Shown here piece after piece: positions 59,981-64,000 of a stretch of DNA of 64,000 nt. Made by a program: the position numbers and the translations under genes. The stretch comes from Gluconacetobacter johannae. GTDB lineage: Bacteria; Pseudomonadota; Alphaproteobacteria; Acetobacterales; Acetobacteraceae. The DNA lies in contig NZ_BAQK01000053.1 of assembly GCF_025994435.1 (NCBI RefSeq), positions 11,330 through 75,329 of the forward strand. The letters are read 5' to 3'. A model generated the notes under the pieces. It had not been told where the DNA came from, did not search any database, and saw nothing but the letters and a program-made list of their open reading frames with translations. Within the stretch, counting starts at the first letter, position 1. Each line of letters starts with the position of its first letter.

Positions 59981-62671
59981 ATGACAAAGTGGGTCTATGG
60001 GTTCGGAAGCGGCGCCAACGAAGGCAGCGCCGGCATGCGCGATCTGCTGGGCGGCAAGGGCGCCAACCTTGCGGAAATGGCGGCGATCGGCCTGCCCGTG
60101 CCGCCGGGCTTCACGATCACCACCGAAGTCTGCACCAGCTTCTATGACAACGGCCGGACCTATCCCGCTGAACTGAAGGCGCAGGTCGACGCGGCCCTGC
60201 ACGGTATCGAGGCCACGCTGGGCCTGCGCTTCGGCGACCCGGCCGCCCCGCTTCTGGTCTCGGTCCGCTCGGGCGCGCGGGTGTCGATGCCGGGCATGAT
60301 GGACACCGTCCTCAACCTGGGCCTGAACGACAGCACGGTGGAAGGGCTGGCGGCCTCGTCGGGCGATCCGCGCTTCGCCTGGGACAGCTATCGCCGCTTC
60401 ATCCAGATGTACGGCTCGGTCGTGCTCGGCGTGTCGCATCACCGTTTCGAGGACCTGATCGAGGAGACCAAGCGCGCGACCGGCGTGCAGGACGATACCC
60501 GCCTGTCGGCCGAGGACTGGCAGGACGTCGTCGCGGGCTACAAGGAGATCGTGCTGCGCGAGACCGGGGCCGCGTTCCCGATGGACCCGCACGAACAGCT
60601 GTGGGGCGCGATCGGGGCGGTGTTCGGGTCGTGGATGAACCCGCGCGCCAACACCTATCGCCGCCTGCACGACATTCCGGCAAGCTGGGGCACGGCGGTC
60701 AACGTGCAGGCCATGGTGTTCGGCAACATGGGCGAGGATTGCGCCACCGGTGTGTGCTTCACCCGCGACCCGTCCACCGGCGAGAACGTCTTCTACGGCG
60801 AATACCTCATCAACGCCCAGGGCGAGGACGTGGTGGCCGGCATCCGCACCCCCCAGCCGATGTCCGAGGCCCGCGCCCGTGGCGACGAGGTGTCGATGGA
60901 AAAGGCGCTGCCCGACGCCTATCGCGAGCTGCTGGCGGTGCGCGATATCCTGGAACGCCATTACCGCGACATGCAGGACATCGAATTCACGGTCCAGGGC
61001 AACCGCCTGTACATGTTGCAGACCCGCACCGGCAAGCGCACCGCCGCCGCCGCGCTGCGGATCGCCATCAGCATGGCCGAGGAAGGGCTGATTACGCATG
61101 AGGAGGCCATCCGCCGGGTGCCCCCCTCGTCGCTGGACCAGCTGCTGCACCCCACGCTGGACCCCGACGCCCCGCGCACGCTGCTGAGCCGCGGGCTGCC
61201 GGCATCGCCGGGGGCGGCGGCAGGCGCCATCGTCTTCACGGCCGAGGACGTGGAAATCCGCGCCGCCCGGGGCGAGGACGTGATCCTGGTCCGGATCGAG
61301 ACCTCGCCCGAGGACGTGCACGGCATGCATGCCGCGCGCGGCGTCCTGACAACCCGTGGCGGCATGACGTCGCACGCCGCCGTGGTGGCGCGCGGCATGG
61401 GGCGCGTCTGCGTCGCCGGCGCCGGCGGGATCCATGTGGATTATCGCGCGCGCACGCTGTCGGTCGGCGGCACCGTTCTGCACGAAGGCGAGTGGATCAC
61501 GCTGGACGGCGCGACGGGCGAAGTCTTCGCCGGCCGGGTCGGGACGATCGAACCCACCCTGTCGGGCGATTTCTCGACCCTGATGGGCTGGGCCGACCGC
61601 ACGCGCCGGATGAAGATCCGCGCCAACGCCGAAACGCCCGAGGACGCCGAGACCGCGCGCCATTTCGGCGCCGAGGGGATCGGCCTGTGCCGGACCGAGC
61701 ACATGTTCTTCGCCCCGGACCGCATCGGCTTCGTGCGGCAGATGATTATGGCGGGCGACGACGCCGCGCGGACGCGCGCCATCGACGCGCTGCTGCCGTT
61801 CCAGCGCGAGGATTTCACGGCGCTGTTCCGCATCATGGCGGGGCTGCCGGTGACGATCCGCCTGCTGGACCCGCCGCTGCATGAATTCCTGCCGCATGGC
61901 GATGCCGAACTGGCCGAGGTCGCGGCGGCGCTGGGCGAAAGCGTCGAGGCCCTGGCGGCGCGCAAGGCGGCGCTGTCGGAATCCAACCCGATGCTGGGCC
62001 ATCGCGGCTGCCGCCTGGGCCTGACCTATCCGGAACTGTACGCCATGCAGGCCCGCGCGATCATCGAGGCCGCCATCGCGGTGTCCGGCGAGAGCGGACA
62101 GCAGGTGGTGCCGGAAATCATGATCCCGCTGGTGGGCATGGAAACCGAACTGCGCCGCACCCGCGCGAATGTCGAGGCCGTGGCGGCCGGGGTGGTGGCG
62201 GCGGCCGGCGTGGTGCTGGAATACAGCATCGGCACCATGATCGAACTGCCGCGCGCAGCGCTGACGGCCGACCGGATCGCGCAGGACGCGGATTTCTTCT
62301 CGTTCGGCACCAACGACCTGACGCAGACCACGTTCGGCCTGTCGCGCGACGACGCGGGCACGTTCATGCCGTTCTATCTGGAATATGACCTGATCCCGCG
62401 CGACCCGTTCATCTCCATCGACCAGGAAGGCGTAGGCCAGCTTGTGGCGATGGGGGTCGAGAAGGGACGCCGCACGAAGCCGGGCCTGAAGCTGGGCGTG
62501 TGCGGCGAGCATGGGGGCGATCCGGCCTCGATCGCGTTCTTCGAATCGGTCGGGCTGGACTACGTGTCCTGCTCGCCGTTCCGGGTGCCGATCGCGCGCC
62601 TGGCGGCGGCGCAGGCCGCCCTGGCCCGCCAGGACGAGCAGAAGCGTCCGCTGCACGCCGATAGCCGCTGA
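59981..62671 (+). CDS. ppdK: Pyruvate phosphate dikinase
   Basis: Interconverts pyruvate, ATP and Pi with PEP, AMP and PPi, giving this bacterium a gluconeogenic entry. The 896 aa match PPDK. The N-terminal ATP-grasp part has KGANLAEMAAIGLPVPPGF and VSVRSGARVSMPGMMDTVLNLG; the swivelling phosphohistidine domain has GGMTSHAAVVARGMG with catalytic His465 and the regulatory Thr two residues before it; the C-terminal PEP barrel has LRTEHMF-type CRTEHMFF and GVCGEHGGDP with Cys841. The regulatory kinase/phosphorylase gene follows on the same strand. Confidence 0.98.
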   Translation: MTKWVYGFGSGANEGSAGMRDLLGGKGANLAEMAAIGLPVPPGFTITTEVCTSFYDNGRTYPAELKAQVDAALHGIEATLGLRFGDPAAPLLVSVRSGARVSMPGMMDTVLNLGLNDSTVEGLAASSGDPRFAWDSYRRFIQMYGSVVLGVSHHRFEDLIEETKRATGVQDDTRLSAEDWQDVVAGYKEIVLRETGAAFPMDPHEQLWGAIGAVFGSWMNPRANTYRRLHDIPASWGTAVNVQAMVFGNMGEDCATGVCFTRDPSTGENVFYGEYLINAQGEDVVAGIRTPQPMSEARARGDEVSMEKALPDAYRELLAVRDILERHYRDMQDIEFTVQGNRLYMLQTRTGKRTAAAALRIAISMAEEGLITHEEAIRRVPPSSLDQLLHPTLDPDAPRTLLSRGLPASPGAAAGAIVFTAEDVEIRAARGEDVILVRIETSPEDVHGMHAARGVLTTRGGMTSHAAVVARGMGRVCVAGAGGIHVDYRARTLSVGGTVLHEGEWITLDGATGEVFAGRVGTIEPTLSGDFSTLMGWADRTRRMKIRANAETPEDAETARHFGAEGIGLCRTEHMFFAPDRIGFVRQMIMAGDDAARTRAIDALLPFQREDFTALFRIMAGLPVTIRLLDPPLHEFLPHGDAELAEVAAALGESVEALAARKAALSESNPMLGHRGCRLGLTYPELYAMQARAIIEAAIAVSGESGQQVVPEIMIPLVGMETELRRTRANVEAVAAGVVAAAGVVLEYSIGTMIELPRAALTADRIAQDADFFSFGTNDLTQTTFGLSRDDAGTFMPFYLEYDLIPRDPFISIDQEGVGQLVAMGVEKGRRTKPGLKLGVCGEHGGDPASIAFFESVGLDYVSCSPFRVPIARLAAAQAALARQDEQKRPLHADSR

Positions 62672-62680
62672 CGACAGGCC

Positions 62681-62713
62681 GGCCGGGCATGCGCGCACCG
62701 CGCATACCCGGCC
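62681..62713 (+). terminator. Strong hairpin between ppdK and its regulator gene
   Basis: GGCCGGGCATGCGCG pairs with CGCGCATACCCGGCC around CAC, 15 positions with one mismatch. It has no U tract. It may limit transcription into, or protect mRNA upstream of, the regulatory gene, setting the enzyme:regulator ratio (inference). Confidence 0.55.
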
Positions 62714-62759
62714 GCGTCGATCATCTCCGCCCCCACGGGGGTTCCGGGGCCATACACGC

Positions 62760-63602
62760 ATGCCATCGCATCATATCGTGCTGCATCTGGCCTCGGACGC
62801 GACGGGGCAGACGCTGGATTCCCTCGTTCGCGCCTCGGTGGCGCAGTTCAGCCATGCCGACGTCACCTACCATCGCTGGAACCTGCTGCGGACGCGCTCG
62901 CAATTGCGGCGCGCGCTCGAAGGGATCGCGCAGGATCCGGGGCCGGTCCTGTCGTCGGTCGTCGACCCCCGGCTGCGGCACGAGCTGACCGTCGGGTGCG
63001 GGCATATCGGCGTCCGGCTGATTAACGTGCTGGACCCGGTCACCAACATCCTGCAGGACGAGCTGGGCGAGGCCGCCATCGCCCGGCCGGGCGGCCAGTA
63101 TGTGATGGACGATGCCTATTTCCGCCGCATCGACGCCATGCATTTCGTGCTGGCCCATGATGACGGGCAGGAAATGGGCGGCCTGTCGCACGCCGACGTG
63201 GTGCTGGTGGGGGTGTCGCGCGCCTCCAAGACCCCGACCTCGTTCTACCTGGCCAATTGCGGCGTCAAGGCGGCGAACGTGCCGCTGATCCCCAACCTGC
63301 CGCTGCCGGACGAGCTGGAGCATCTGTCCCGGCCGGTGGTCGGGCTGACCATAGATCCCGACGTGCTGATCGGTATCCGGCGGCACAGGCTGGATGTGAT
63401 GGCCGACCGGCGGATGGACCTGGTGATGCGTAACAACCCTTATGTCGACCCCGAGCAGGTCGAGGAGGAAGTCCGCTGGGCGCGGCGCGTGTGCGCCCGG
63501 CACGGCTGGCCCCTGGTGGATGTCAGCCAGCGTTCGATCGAGGAAACCTCGGCCGCCGTCATGGAAGTGATCGCCCAGTGGGAAGAGCGTCACCGGTCCT
63601 GA
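62760..63602 (+). CDS. PPDK regulatory kinase/phosphorylase (DUF299)
   Basis: Bifunctional protein that inactivates PPDK by ADP-dependent phosphorylation of the Thr near the catalytic His and reactivates it by Pi-dependent dephosphorylation. The 280 aa show HLASDATGQTLDSLVRA at the N-terminus, the P-loop GVSRASKTPTSFYLAN and DVSQRSIEETSAAVMEVI near the end. The family includes PEP-synthase regulators, but adjacency to ppdK points to PPDK. ATG 62760. Confidence 0.94.
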   Translation: MPSHHIVLHLASDATGQTLDSLVRASVAQFSHADVTYHRWNLLRTRSQLRRALEGIAQDPGPVLSSVVDPRLRHELTVGCGHIGVRLINVLDPVTNILQDELGEAAIARPGGQYVMDDAYFRRIDAMHFVLAHDDGQEMGGLSHADVVLVGVSRASKTPTSFYLANCGVKAANVPLIPNLPLPDELEHLSRPVVGLTIDPDVLIGIRRHRLDVMADRRMDLVMRNNPYVDPEQVEEEVRWARRVCARHGWPLVDVSQRSIEETSAAVMEVIAQWEERHRS

Positions 63603-63696
63603 CCCCCCGGGGCCGCGTTACATATCGATACCGGCGCAACCTGAATCGGCCCACATGACCACCTATATGAAGGGGCATGGAAAGGGAGGTCCGGTC

Positions 63697-64000
63697 ATGC
63701 GGCGATTTCTGGTTCTGGGGGCGGCAGCCCTGATGCTCGGGACGACGGCCGGAGGGCAGATCGCCTGGGCGCAACATGGCGGCGGCGGTCATGGGGGCGG
63801 TGGCGGTGGCTGGCACGGCGGTGGGGGCGGTGGCGGCTGGCACGGTGGCGGCGGTGGCTGGCATGGTGGTGGCGGCGGCGGCTGGCACGGCGGTGGCGGC
63901 TGGCATGGCGGCGGCGGTGGCTGGGGATGGCGCGGGGGTGGCTGGCGCGGCGGCGGCTGGGGCTACCGGCCCTATTATGGCGGGTGGGGGGGGGGGGGGG
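63697..64000 (+). CDS. Gly/His/Trp-rich secreted repeat protein (3' end outside window)
   Basis: ATG 63697 has AGGGAGG upstream. The signal peptide (FLVLGAAALMLGTTAGG, cleavage probably after QIAWAQ or nearby) is followed by degenerate GGGGGWHGG repeats with His and Trp, then GWRGGGWRGGGWGYRPYYGGW. Composition suggests an extracytoplasmic, possibly metal- or surface-binding protein. The window ends in a run of G within the frame, so length and stop are unknown. Confidence 0.65.
   Translation, partial: MRRFLVLGAAALMLGTTAGGQIAWAQHGGGGHGGGGGGWHGGGGGGGWHGGGGGWHGGGGGGWHGGGGWHGGGGGWGWRGGGWRGGGWGYRPYYGGWGGGG

Noticed and set aside
59936..62761. Minus-strand frame of 941 codons opposite ppdK
   Set aside because: Shadow; PPDK on the plus strand has a good ribosome site and catalytic His and Cys.
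63757..63960. Short tandem repeats that could suggest a CRISPR array
   Set aside because: The repeats are in frame, code for Gly/His/Trp after a signal peptide, and have no unique spacers of constant length.

Overview
The window is high-GC chromosomal DNA from an alphaproteobacterium, most likely an acetic acid bacterium (Acetobacteraceae, Gluconacetobacter-like). This rests on protein style and gene content: pyruvate phosphate dikinase with its bifunctional regulator, CcmAB, heme A synthase, an aroQ-accB-accC operon, a SecB/NUDIX/MFS neighbourhood, and high-GC codon use with GTG and TTG starts. The genus is inferred, not proven. Most of the window is housekeeping core with short accessory inserts.

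Layout. 1-8.1 kb: partial cupin protein, nitronate-monooxygenase-like flavoprotein, pnp, rpsO, truB, a solo MCE-domain protein and an SDR. 8.4-14.4 kb: the transcription/translation operon rimP-nusA-ylxR-infB-rbfA (minus strand), preceded by a terminator-like hairpin that ends just before a TTG start of rimP. 14.6-17.5 kb: an unrecognised plus-strand cluster in which a membrane-anchored, single-ring Clp-like AAA+ ATPase is flanked by two proteins with N-terminal membrane anchors; it is the best candidate here for an undescribed system. 17.5-21 kb: LysR regulator and a polar amino-acid ABC transporter with fused binding protein and permease. 21-25.3 kb: aconitase, then ccmA-ccmB. 25.3-31.4 kb: CopC-like protein, ornithine/lysine-type decarboxylase, YihY/BrkB protein, RlpA-like lipoprotein, aroQ-accB-accC.

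31.5-37.4 kb is accessory: a Doc-type toxin with an RHH-type antitoxin, a TpsB outer-membrane transporter without a visible TpsA partner, a response regulator reduced to its LuxR-type HTH, its overlapping histidine kinase, and a PhoD-like phosphatase. The TpsB 5' end and the regulator remnant overlap antisense and look like the scar of a deletion. 37.5-54.3 kb: FUSC transporter, apt, Bcr/CflA-type efflux, VTT-domain protein, ctaA, trehalase, tldD, pdxJ-pdxA, M20 peptidase, secB, NUDIX hydrolase, MFS transporter, LOG-family protein. 54.4-57.6 kb: tRNA-Pro(CGG), a perfect 44-bp palindrome and two glycan-type genes (TPR/GT9-like and GT61-like), which look like an insertion beside a tRNA. 57.8-64 kb: SSS symporter with DUF3311 partner, ppdK, its regulatory kinase/phosphorylase, and a truncated Gly/His/Trp-rich secreted protein.

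A feature running through the whole window is a modular family of short GC-rich palindromes found only at gene 3' ends. It occupies seven of the ten convergent gene junctions (the other three have gaps under 30 bp or overlap) and two tail-to-head junctions. Stems differ between copies but stay paired, and in two places the repeat supplies the last codons and stop of a gene.
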